64,000 nucleotides of DNA from DASWNP01 sp036399175. Lineage in GTDB: Bacteria > Acidobacteriota > Blastocatellia > Pyrinomonadales > Pyrinomonadaceae. Below are positions 52,678 through 60,238 of this stretch, piece by piece. Positions within the stretch are counted from its first letter, which is position 1. Every line of letters begins with the position of its first letter. The notes beneath the pieces are model-generated. The model did not search any database. It was not told where the DNA came from and saw only the letters and a list, made by a program, of their open reading frames with translations. Position numbers and translations under genes: made by a program. The DNA lies in the NCBI GenBank assembly GCA_036399175.1, contig DASWNP010000046.1, positions 124,001-188,000 of the forward strand. The letters are read 5' to 3'.

Positions 52678-54885
52678 TCCTCTGAGTTTCGCTCCCGTCG
52701 TCGTCTCCAACGCCTCGACGATGCGCGCGTGCAGGGCATCGACCTCTTCGTCGCGCAGCGTCCGCTCATCGGAGCGATACTCAAGGCGAAGCGTCACCGA
52801 GCGTTTGCCTTCGGGCACGTTCGCCCCCTCGAAGACATCGACCAGCTCGACGCTTCGGCATTCTTCGACGCCGAGAGCCGCTATCGCGAGCTTCATCTCG
52901 GCGAGCGTCACGCGACGTTCGACGACGAGCGAGATGTCGCGCATGATGGAAGGGTAACGCGGCAGAGGCTTGTAGCGGACGGGCGCTTCCGGCGCGGCGA
53001 GCAGCGACGTGAAATCGACCTCGGCGACATAGACCGGCTGCTTGAACCTGTAGCGCGCCGCCAAATCTTCTGCGAGCCTGCCGAGCGTCCCGACACTTTC
53101 GCCGCCGACGGAGATGCGCGCCGATTGTCCCTCGCGCAGATGTCTCACCGTCGCGGCCTCAAATTCGACGCCTTCGACGTTCATCGCTTCGAGCGCTGCT
53201 TCGAGCGCGCCCTTCAAATCATAGAAATCCAGTTCGCGCGCCGCGCCCGCGCGCCCTGCCTCGACCGCGCCGCCTATCGCCACGAGCGCGAAGCTCGTCC
53301 GCTCTTCGGGCAACTGTCCGGCTTCTCGACTGGCGACGAAGACGCGCCCTATCTCGAAGAGACGGACGTTGCGCGTGCCGTGATTGAGATTGTGTCGCAC
53401 GTTATCGAGCAGTCCCGGCAGAAGCGTCGGGCGCATGCGCGTCACACCTTCGATAATCGGGTTCATCACCGTCACGAAACGCGCTGAAGAGTCGTCCCGG
53501 TCAGCATCACTTTCATTTCGGTTAGCATCGCTTTCATACTTCGACAGCGCGGGCAGCAGGTCGAACAAGCCGTCGTGCGCCGAAGAGATGAAGCTGAAGT
53601 TGAGAGCTTCGTCGAAGCCCTGCGCGTTCAGCGCACGTCGCGCCGCTCGCCGACGCGCGTTGCCCGGTCGATACTCGCCCGCGACGTTACTGGCGGGCAA
53701 AATTTCTTCGACCTTGTCGTAACCGGCATGACGCGCCACCTCTTCGACCAAATCCTCTTCGCGCTCGATGTCGAAGCGCCACGTCGGCGCGACGAAAGAG
53801 GCCGACGCGCGTGGCTCTGCGGAGACGGAGGCGGAACTTTGGCCTCCCTTCGTCTCACCCGCGCCCGCGCTGCGCACCTCAATCGCACCGTCGCCATTGC
53901 CTCCGTCTTCGACGAGCGTGAATCCGAGCGCACGCAGAATACGCATGGCCTCGGACGACGGAACGTCGAGCCCGGTCAGCCCTTTGACGCGCGCGAAGCG
54001 CAAGGGAACGACCGGCCGCGCGTACCTGATTGGGCGCACGTCAATCGCATCCTCGGTCGCCGTGCCGCCCGCAAGCTCGCAGATGAGGGCGGCGGCGCGC
54101 TCCTGCGCGCGCAGCGCGCCTTCGCGGTCAACGCCGCGCTCGAAGCGATAAGAAGCTTCGGTCGAGAGTCCGAGCGCCTGCGCGGTGCGGCGCACAGAGG
54201 CCGGGTCGAAGAACGCGCTCTCGATTAAGACATCACGCGTGCGGTCGGAGACCTCCGTCTCTTCGCCGCCCATCACGCCCGCGAGCGCCACCGCGCGCGC
54301 AGCATCGGCGATAACGAGCATCTCTTCGTCAAGCTCGCGCCCGACGCCGTCGAGCGTCTTCAAATGCTCGCCCGCGCGCGCGCGTCTAACAATGATTTCT
54401 CTTCCTTCCAAAGTCGAGAGGTCGAAGGCGTGAATCGGCTGGCCTAGCTCGTGCAGGACGTAGTTGGTGATGTCGGCGACGTTGTTAATCGGCCTCTGCC
54501 CGATAGCTTGCAGGCGGCTTGTGAGCCACGCGGGCGAAGGCGCAACGCGCACGCCGCGCACGATGCGCGCCGTGTAGCGCGGGCACAACTGCGGCTCGTC
54601 AATGCGGACGGAAGCGAAGTCGGCGGCGCGTCCCTCCGAAGGAATCGCGCTCGCCTGCGGCAGACTCACGCTCAAGCCTTCCAGCGTCGCCGCCTCGCGC
54701 GCCACGCCGAGGTGCGAAAGACAGTCGGGACGATTCGAGGTCACGTCGAACTCAAGGACGAAATCCTCGCCCGCCTCGTGTACAGCATCGACGGCGAGGC
54801 CGACCATCGTCAAACGATTCGCCAAATCCGCAGGCGACGTTTGCGTCCGACACAAATCGCGCAGCCAGTTGTAACTGATGTTCAT
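52675..54885 (-). CDS. pheT: Phenylalanyl-tRNA synthetase beta subunit, lacking the tRNA-binding OB domain
   Basis: 736 residues. N-terminal NISYNWLRDL, then at about residue 45 directly FDVTSNRPDCLSHLGVARE. In standard bacterial PheT (~790-800) an OB-fold EMAP-like tRNA-binding domain of ~100 residues lies between these; it is absent. The B3/B4 editing region (RPINNVADITNYVLHELGQP), B5 and the C-terminal anticodon-binding FDX-ACB domain (KPLPRYPSIMRDISLVV) are present. The enzyme works as alpha2beta2 with pheS. Confidence 0.93.
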   Translation of the reverse strand: MNISYNWLRDLCRTQTSPADLANRLTMVGLAVDAVHEAGEDFVLEFDVTSNRPDCLSHLGVAREAATLEGLSVSLPQASAIPSEGRAADFASVRIDEPQLCPRYTARIVRGVRVAPSPAWLTSRLQAIGQRPINNVADITNYVLHELGQPIHAFDLSTLEGREIIVRRARAGEHLKTLDGVGRELDEEMLVIADAARAVALAGVMGGEETEVSDRTRDVLIESAFFDPASVRRTAQALGLSTEASYRFERGVDREGALRAQERAAALICELAGGTATEDAIDVRPIRYARPVVPLRFARVKGLTGLDVPSSEAMRILRALGFTLVEDGGNGDGAIEVRSAGAGETKGGQSSASVSAEPRASASFVAPTWRFDIEREEDLVEEVARHAGYDKVEEILPASNVAGEYRPGNARRRAARRALNAQGFDEALNFSFISSAHDGLFDLLPALSKYESDANRNESDADRDDSSARFVTVMNPIIEGVTRMRPTLLPGLLDNVRHNLNHGTRNVRLFEIGRVFVASREAGQLPEERTSFALVAIGGAVEAGRAGAARELDFYDLKGALEAALEAMNVEGVEFEAATVRHLREGQSARISVGGESVGTLGRLAEDLAARYRFKQPVYVAEVDFTSLLAAPEAPVRYKPLPRYPSIMRDISLVVERRVTLAEMKLAIAALGVEECRSVELVDVFEGANVPEGKRSVTLRLEYRSDERTLRDEEVDALHARIVEALETTTGAKLRG

Positions 54886-54966
54886 AAGCAGTCAGCCGTC
54901 AGCCTGTCAGCAGTCAGCCGGAATCTGCTTTTGCTGATTGCTGACGGCTGACTGCTGATTGCTTTT
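54886..54966. repeat. Palindromic heptad element 23 (TCAGCAG type)
   Basis: GCAGTCAGCCGTCAGCCTGT on the left; GACGGCTGACTGCTGATTGC on the right; centre GGAATCTGCTTTTG. Between pheS and pheT. Confidence 0.75.
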
Positions 54967-56062
54967 AAGTGAATTGTTCAAGGAAGCGCACGTCGTTCTC
55001 GAAGAGCAGGCGTATGTCGTCAAGCTCGAAGAGGCGACCGCAGAGGCGGTCGATGCCGAAGCCGAAGGCGAAGCCGGAGAACTCTTCGGGGTCGATGCCG
55101 ACGACGCGCAGCACGTTCGGATGCACGATTCCTGAGCCGCCCATCTCAATCCAGCCCGAGCCCTTGCAGAGCCGACAGCCCGCGCCGTCGCACTTGAAGC
55201 AACTGTAGTCGAACTCGGCGCTCGGCTCGGTGAACGGGAAGTAAGAGGGACGAAAGCGCGTCCGCGTCGAGGGGCCGAGCAGCCGGCGGAGCAACTCGGC
55301 GATTGTCCCGCGCAGGTGCGCCAGCGTGATTCCCCTATCGACGACGAGACCCTCAATCTGGAAGAACATCGGGTTGTGCGTGGCGTCGGGCGTGTCGCGG
55401 CGGAAGACCTTGCCGGGCGCGATGACGCGCAAAGGGGGACGCCGCTTCTGCATCGCACGTATCTGCACGGTCGAAGTCTGCGAGCGCAGGGCGAAGCCCT
55501 CGGTCGTATAGAAAGTGTCGAGCGGGCTTTTGGCCGGATGATTGTCGGGGATGTTGAGCGCCGTGAAATTGTAGAAATCAGTTTCGATTTCCGGCCCGTC
55601 CTCGACCGCGTAGCCCATCGAGACGAAGATGTCTTCGAGCCGCTCCCACATAATCGTCACCGGATGGATATGGCCTCGACGCTGACGCCTGCCGGGCAGC
55701 GTCACGTCGATGCGCTCTTGCTCGATGCGCTCTTGCTCGATGCGCTCTTTGAGAGCCCTCTCGACCGACTCGATTTTTTCGACTATCTCGGCTTCGAGCC
55801 CCTGCACGCTCTGGCCGAAGGCCGCGCGGTCTTCCGCCGCGACGCGGCCAATCAGCTTTTTCAGATTAGCCAGCGCGCTCTTGCGTCCCGTATGGCGCGT
55901 GCGCAGGTCGGCCAACTCGCGCAACGCCGCTTCCCTGTCGCCGTGCGAAGCGACAGTTTCGGCTTCGCTCGCGCGAAAGACCGCGAAGCGCTCGAACTCT
56001 CGCTCGAACGCTTCACGCACCGACTTCAACTGTTCCTGATGCTCGCCTACTCCAGAGACCAT
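54965..56062 (-). CDS. pheS: Phenylalanyl-tRNA synthetase alpha subunit
   Basis: 365 residues. An N-terminal coiled coil (RTRHTGRKSALANL) precedes the class II core: GYAVEDGPEIETDFYNFTAL, NPMFFQIEGLVVD (motif 2 region) and FAFGFGIDRLC (motif 3). A triple ERIEQ stretch near 106-118 comes from a 15-base tandem repeat (GCTCTTGCTCGATGC type) and lies in the linker. It joins pheT in the operon. Confidence 0.95.
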   Translation of the reverse strand: MVSGVGEHQEQLKSVREAFEREFERFAVFRASEAETVASHGDREAALRELADLRTRHTGRKSALANLKKLIGRVAAEDRAAFGQSVQGLEAEIVEKIESVERALKERIEQERIEQERIDVTLPGRRQRRGHIHPVTIMWERLEDIFVSMGYAVEDGPEIETDFYNFTALNIPDNHPAKSPLDTFYTTEGFALRSQTSTVQIRAMQKRRPPLRVIAPGKVFRRDTPDATHNPMFFQIEGLVVDRGITLAHLRGTIAELLRRLLGPSTRTRFRPSYFPFTEPSAEFDYSCFKCDGAGCRLCKGSGWIEMGGSGIVHPNVLRVVGIDPEEFSGFAFGFGIDRLCGRLFELDDIRLLFENDVRFLEQFT

Positions 56063-56081
56063 CTATATCCTCGAAAGCATT

Positions 56082-56474
56082 TCAGGCTGCCGCCGCCGGT
56101 TGCGGCTGCTGCGGTTCGTTGGAGAGCGCCGTCCTGACCTGTCCGGCCAGTGCGGCGAAAGCTTCCGGCTGGTTGGCGGCGAGATCGGCCAGAACTTTTC
56201 TATCAAGCTCGATGCCCGCGACCTTGAGCCCGTGCATGAACTGCGAATAGTTGAGCCCGTTCAAGCGCGCCGCCGCGCCGATGCGCACAATCCAGAGGCT
56301 TCGGAAATCGCGCTTCTTGAGCTTGCGCCCCGTGTACGCGAAATTCAGCCCGCGCTCGACCGACTCCAGCGCCGAGCGATACAGCTTCGACTTCGTGCCG
56401 CGATAACCTTTCGCTAATTTAAGAATCTTCTTGCGCTTCTCCGTGCGCTTATTTCCACGTTTTGCCCTCGGCAT
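56082..56474 (-). CDS. rplT: 50S ribosomal protein L20
   Basis: 130 residues; PRAKRGNKRTEKRKKILKLA, GYRGTKSKLYRSA and GLNYSQFMHGLKVAGIELDRK are characteristic. The C-terminal ~12 residues (QQPQPAAAA) are an extension. Part of the infC-rpmI-rplT block. Confidence 0.96.
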   Translation of the reverse strand: MPRAKRGNKRTEKRKKILKLAKGYRGTKSKLYRSALESVERGLNFAYTGRKLKKRDFRSLWIVRIGAAARLNGLNYSQFMHGLKVAGIELDRKVLADLAANQPEAFAALAGQVRTALSNEPQQPQPAAAA

Positions 56475-56496
56475 AATTCAAACTCCCTTCTCTAAA

Positions 56497-56570
56497 AGTG
56501 AGCAGTGAGCGGTGAGCAGTAAGCAGTAAAAGCAAGAAAACTGCTCACTGCTGACGGCTTACTGCTCACC
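56497..56570. repeat. Palindromic heptad element 24 (AGTGAGC/AGTAAGC type)
   Basis: AGTGAGCAGTGAGCGGTGAG on the left; CTGCTCACTGCTGACGGCTT and TACTGCTCACC on the right; centre AAAGCAAGAAAACTG. Between rplT and rpmI. Confidence 0.75.
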
Positions 56571-56576
56571 GTCGTT

Positions 56577-56780
56577 CTAGCTTCGCCCGTAGGGCAGCAT
56601 GTTCTTGATGCGGTTCTCGTCGGCCTCGGAGACCATCACGTCGATGTCGAGGATGCGTTTCCGCTTGGTGCTCTTCTTGGTCAGAATGTGGCGCGCGTGG
56701 CTGTGTCCGCGCTTGACCTTGCCCGTCGCCGTCGTGCGAAAACGCTTCGCCGCGCCTTTGTGTGTCTTGAGTTTTGGCAT
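56577..56780 (-). CDS. rpmI: 50S ribosomal protein L35
   Basis: 67 residues; PKLKTHKGAAKRFRTTATGK, HARHILTKKSTKRKR and the end MLPYGRS agree with L35. Confidence 0.96.
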   Translation of the reverse strand: MPKLKTHKGAAKRFRTTATGKVKRGHSHARHILTKKSTKRKRILDIDVMVSEADENRIKNMLPYGRS

Positions 56781-56816
56781 AATTGCTTCTCCTGATTAAA
56801 AACTTACGTGGGAAGT

Positions 56817-56884
56817 TGTCAGCTTTCAGCCGGAATTTGTTTTAGGTTGGCTGAATGCTGACAAGCTGACTCGCTGACAGCTTG
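56817..56884. repeat. Palindromic heptad element 25 (TCAGCTT type)
   Basis: GTCAGCTTTCAGCCGG pairs with GCTGACAAGCTGACTCGCTG and TGACAGC; centre AATTTGTTTTAGGTT. Between rpmI and infC. Confidence 0.65.
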
Positions 56885-56888
56885 ATTC

Positions 56889-57575
56889 TTAAACGCCCTG
56901 TCCTCCGACGCCGGGCGCGCTTTGTCCGCCGCCGGTAGCGCCCGTCGCGCTTTCGCCGGGCTTCGAGGCTTCAGGCTTCGCGCCGCCGTCGTGTTTCGGA
57001 CTGCTGCCGCCGCCGCTGCTCTTGTGCTTCCTGGGCGTGAAGACCAGAAACATCTGGTTGCCTTCCATGCGAGGCCGCGCTTCTACTTCGCCGATGTCGG
57101 TCAGGTCGCGCTCCAGCCTTGCGAGAAGCTCTGCGCCGAGTTCGCGGTGCGTGATTTCGCGTCCGCGAAAGAAGATGGTGGCCTTCACTTTGTCGCCGTC
57201 CTGTAGCCACTCGCGGGCGTGCTTCATCTTGAAGTTGTAGTCGTGGTCGTCCGTGCCGGGACGAAACTTCACTTCCTTGACGATGATGACGACCTGCTTC
57301 TTCTTGGCCTCACCCGCCTTCTTCTTCGCTTCGTACTGAAACTTTCCGTAGTCGATGATGCGGCAGACGGGCGGCTGCGCGGTGGCGGCAATCTCCACCA
57401 AGTCCAAGCCCTTCTCGCGCGCTCGACGCAGGGCATCGCGCGTGTCCATCACGCCGAGTTGCTCGCCGTCCTCGTCGATGACGCGCACTTCCGGCACGCG
57501 AATTCTTTCATTGATGCGCGCGGCTGGGGCGCGTCGGTTGTCCGGGCGCTGACCGCGACCACGAAATCCTGAAAT
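56889..57575 (-). CDS. infC: Translation initiation factor IF-3, AUU start
   Basis: 228 residues when started at the ATT at 57573-57575. AGGAGGTG lies five bases before it, and no ATG, GTG or TTG occurs between that site and GTG 57497. The GTG would cut off RINERIRVPEVR, which is conserved in IF-3. An AUU start is the known self-regulating feature of infC in E. coli and others. IF-3 N- and C-domains are complete (DYGKFQYEAKKK, KEVKFRPGTDDHDY, RPRMEGNQM). The C-terminal ~35 residues are a Gly/Ser/Pro-rich extension. Confidence 0.9.
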   Translation of the reverse strand: MSGFRGRGQRPDNRRAPAARINERIRVPEVRVIDEDGEQLGVMDTRDALRRAREKGLDLVEIAATAQPPVCRIIDYGKFQYEAKKKAGEAKKKQVVIIVKEVKFRPGTDDHDYNFKMKHAREWLQDGDKVKATIFFRGREITHRELGAELLARLERDLTDIGEVEARPRMEGNQMFLVFTPRKHKSSGGGSSPKHDGGAKPEASKPGESATGATGGGQSAPGVGGQGV

Positions 57576-57580
57576 TGCTC

Positions 57581-57588
57581 CACCTCCT
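57581..57588 (-). promoter_or_regulatory. Shine-Dalgarno site deciding the AUU start of infC
   Basis: AGGAGGTG on the minus strand, five bases before ATT at 57575. Its near-perfect match and spacing argue for ATT as start. Confidence 0.85.
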
Positions 57589-57590
57589 CT

Positions 57591-57682
57591 AGTCTGAGTC
57601 TGGAGTCTGGAGTCTGGAGTCTAAAGTCAAAGATAAATGCTTTTGGTTTTGACTTTAGACTCTGAGACTCCAGACTCCAGAC
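57591..57682. repeat. Palindromic heptad element 26 (AGTCTGG type)
   Basis: GAGTCTGGAGTCTGGAGTCT on the left, GAGACTCCAGACTCCAGAC on the right. Centre AAAGATAAATGCTTTTGG, then TTTT. Between thrS and infC. Confidence 0.8.
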
Positions 57683-59659
57683 TTATACGTTTGTCAGGGC
57701 GCGCGACTCGACGAGGCGACGCGCCATTTCTTTGAACTCTGCAAGCGACATCACGCCGATGTCGCCACGCGCTCGCTCGCGCACGGCGACTTTGCCCTCT
57801 TCCATCTCGCGGTCGCCGAGGACGAGCATGAAGGGGATTTTCTGCAACTGCGCCTGTCGAATCTTCGCGCCGATTTTGTCGCTGCGGACGTTCGTCTCGA
57901 CGCGAAGGCCAGCCGCGCGAAGCTCGCGCGCCACCTGCTCGGCGTAGTCGTTGACTCTATCCGTAATCGGCAGCACCGTCACCTGCACGGGCGAGAGCCA
58001 CACGGGGAAAGCTCCCGCGAAGTGCTCTATCATCACACCAAAGAAGCGCTCAATCGAGCCGAAGAGAGCGCGATGAACCATCATCGGGCGATGCGGCTTG
58101 TTGTCTTCGCCGATGTACTCAAGCTCGAAGCGTTCGGGCAGGTTGAAGTCGAGCTGCACCGTCCCAAGTTGCCAGAGCCGACCGATAGCGTCCTCAATCT
58201 TGATGTCGATTTTCGGCCCGTAGAAGGCCGCTTCGCCTTCCATGCGCTCGTAAGCGATGCCTCGCTCGTTCAAGGCTTGGGCGAGCACACCCTCGGCGTG
58301 CGTCCAGTCTTCGTCCGAGCCGAGATAGCCTTTGTTGGTCTCGTCGCCTTTGACGGAAAGCTCGATTTTGAGTTTGTCGAATCCGAGCGTGCGAAAAACA
58401 TCGTAGGCGAAGTCGAGACAGTCGCCGATTTCGTCTCGCGCCTGCTCGGGCGTGCAGAAGAGGTGCGCGTCATCGACCGTGAAGCCGCGTACGCGCATCA
58501 GGCCGTGCAGCGTGCCGGAAAGCTCCGCGCGATAGACCATGCCCATCTCGGCGTAGCGCTGCGGCAGGTCGCGGTAGGAGCGCATCTGCGACTTGTAGAT
58601 GCCGATGTGGAACGGGCAGTTCATCGGCTTGAGGCGAAATTCCTGCTCTTCGAGCGTCGTCGGCGCGAACATCGAATCGCCGTAGTTCTGCTCGTGGCCG
58701 CTCGTTTGCCAAAGCTCACGCTTGGCGATGTGGGGCGTGTAGACGAAGCTGTAGTTGTGCTTGAGAAGCTCGTCGCGGAGGTAGTCCTCCATGAGCTTGC
58801 GAATCATGCCACCCTTCGGATGCCAGAAGATGAGCCCCTGCCCGTAGTCCTCCTGAATCGAGAAGAGGTCAAGCTCGCGCCCGAGGCGGCGATGGTCGCG
58901 CCGCTCGGCTTCCTCGCGTTGCTTGAGCCAGGCGTCCAGCTCTTCCTGCGTGGCGAAGGCCGTGCCGTAGATGCGCTGCATCTGCGGGCGCGCGGCATCG
59001 CCCATCCAGTAAGCGCCCGAGAGCGAGAGCAGCTTGAAGGCGCGCAGGCGATTCGTGTTCGGGACGTGCGGCCCGAGACAGAAATCTATGAACGGCGAAC
59101 TGTCTATGTAATAGACGCTCACCGTCTCGCCGCCCTTGTCGGCTATCAGCTCGCACTTCAGAGGCTCGTCGCGCTCCTCGAAGACGCGCAGCGCCTCGGC
59201 CTTCGTAATCTCTTCGCGCCGGTAGGCGAGATTGCGCTTGGCGATGTCGCGCATCCGCTTTTCGATGACGGGGAGGTCTTCTTCGGTGAGGGGGCGCGGG
59301 GCGATAACGTCGTAGAAGTAGCCGTAGCGCGGGTCGTCGAGAAGCGCGGGGCCGATGCCGAGCTTGGTTCCGGGGAAGAGGTCGAGAACGGCGGCGGCCA
59401 GAAGGTGCGCCGTCGAGTGACGAATCACGTCGAGGCCGTCGCGCGTCTGCGGCATGACGGGCTCAATCTGCACGGGCTCGCCGTTGCTCTCAAGGCGTTC
59501 GAGCGGCAGGGCGAGGTCAACTTCGCGCCCGTTGACGCGAGCGGCGAGAGCCTGCTTGGCTGCGTCGCGGTCGAGTTGCTTGAGAGCTTCCGCTACCGTC
59601 GCCGAAGCGGCGACGGCTGAGGCTCGGCCATCCTTTAATTGAACGTTTATCTCACTCAT
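57683..59659 (-). CDS. thrS: Threonyl-tRNA synthetase
   Basis: 658 residues. TGS domain (1-65), editing domain with HSTAHLLAAAV (HxxxH), core with the zinc Cys in KPMNCPFHIGIY, motif 2 MVYRAELSGTLHGLMRVRGF and motif 3 region, and the anticodon-binding domain at the C-terminus (VQVTVLPITDRVNDYA). First gene of the thrS-infC-rpmI-rplT-pheS-pheT run. The untranslated stretch upstream is long and structured. Confidence 0.96.
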   Translation of the reverse strand: MSEINVQLKDGRASAVAASATVAEALKQLDRDAAKQALAARVNGREVDLALPLERLESNGEPVQIEPVMPQTRDGLDVIRHSTAHLLAAAVLDLFPGTKLGIGPALLDDPRYGYFYDVIAPRPLTEEDLPVIEKRMRDIAKRNLAYRREEITKAEALRVFEERDEPLKCELIADKGGETVSVYYIDSSPFIDFCLGPHVPNTNRLRAFKLLSLSGAYWMGDAARPQMQRIYGTAFATQEELDAWLKQREEAERRDHRRLGRELDLFSIQEDYGQGLIFWHPKGGMIRKLMEDYLRDELLKHNYSFVYTPHIAKRELWQTSGHEQNYGDSMFAPTTLEEQEFRLKPMNCPFHIGIYKSQMRSYRDLPQRYAEMGMVYRAELSGTLHGLMRVRGFTVDDAHLFCTPEQARDEIGDCLDFAYDVFRTLGFDKLKIELSVKGDETNKGYLGSDEDWTHAEGVLAQALNERGIAYERMEGEAAFYGPKIDIKIEDAIGRLWQLGTVQLDFNLPERFELEYIGEDNKPHRPMMVHRALFGSIERFFGVMIEHFAGAFPVWLSPVQVTVLPITDRVNDYAEQVARELRAAGLRVETNVRSDKIGAKIRQAQLQKIPFMLVLGDREMEEGKVAVRERARGDIGVMSLAEFKEMARRLVESRALTNV

Positions 59660-60003
59660 CGCTGATAGTCTCCGCCGAGGTGAATTTCCTCTCCGAAGCG
59701 ACCGAGCCGGGAAGACTCGAAACGGCCAAAAGGCCGCACGTCTTCCCGGACGAGTCGCGTTTTTCAGCGACCCAACCGAAGAGGGCTCACCTCGCGGATG
59801 CGAGAGGCGTCTGAACCGGAAACTCGATTGTGCTTGTGCGTCCGAAGACGGCCTAACAGATCGGATTCGACAGAAGCGCCCCTGCCCGCGCGCCCCGCCC
59901 GGTGTGGGTCGGGAATCGCAAGTTTTAGAATCGAAACGTAGTTCGAGTTCGTTTCATTTCTGGCAAAGGTCTTCCGGAGCTCGCTGTCGAAAATCGGAAA
60001 AGT
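59660..60003 (-). promoter_or_regulatory. Long structured leader of thrS
   Basis: A 344-base interval between tRNA-Val and thrS without a gene. CCGGGAAGAC (59708-59717) pairs with GTCTTCCCGG (59740-59749), enclosing a second stem CGGCC-AAAA-GGCCG. Next to it GAGTCGC (59752-59758) pairs with GCGACCC (59767-59773). No T-box motif is seen. It may control thrS, which in E. coli binds hairpins in its own leader; this is inference. Confidence 0.5.
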
Positions 60004-60078
<75 letters not shown>

Positions 60079-60131
60079 AAACTCTAACAAAAAACAGTCG
60101 CTTTTTTAGTGACCCGAAAAGCGAAGCTGTA

Positions 60132-60160
60132 AGGTAACAAAGCCCTTGAGCGACTGTCAA
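60132..60160 (-). promoter_or_regulatory. Promoter for tRNA-Val, perhaps also the thrS operon
   Basis: On the minus strand TTGACA, 17 bases, TTACCT; the expected start lies about 45 bases before the tRNA. Confidence 0.55.
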
Positions 60161-60238
60161 GCGGGCAATTCGCCGGCCTCGGAGATGCGACTTTCAAGCT
60201 TGTTCGAAGCATCCGGCGACGCACGACGACGAGGCGAC

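Noticed and set aside
58022..59620. 532-codon open frame antisense to thrS
   Set aside because: Shadow of thrS with no recognisable domain.
59660..60003. T-box riboswitch upstream of thrS
   Set aside because: No AGGGTGG-type T-box motif or specifier stem followed by a terminator was found.
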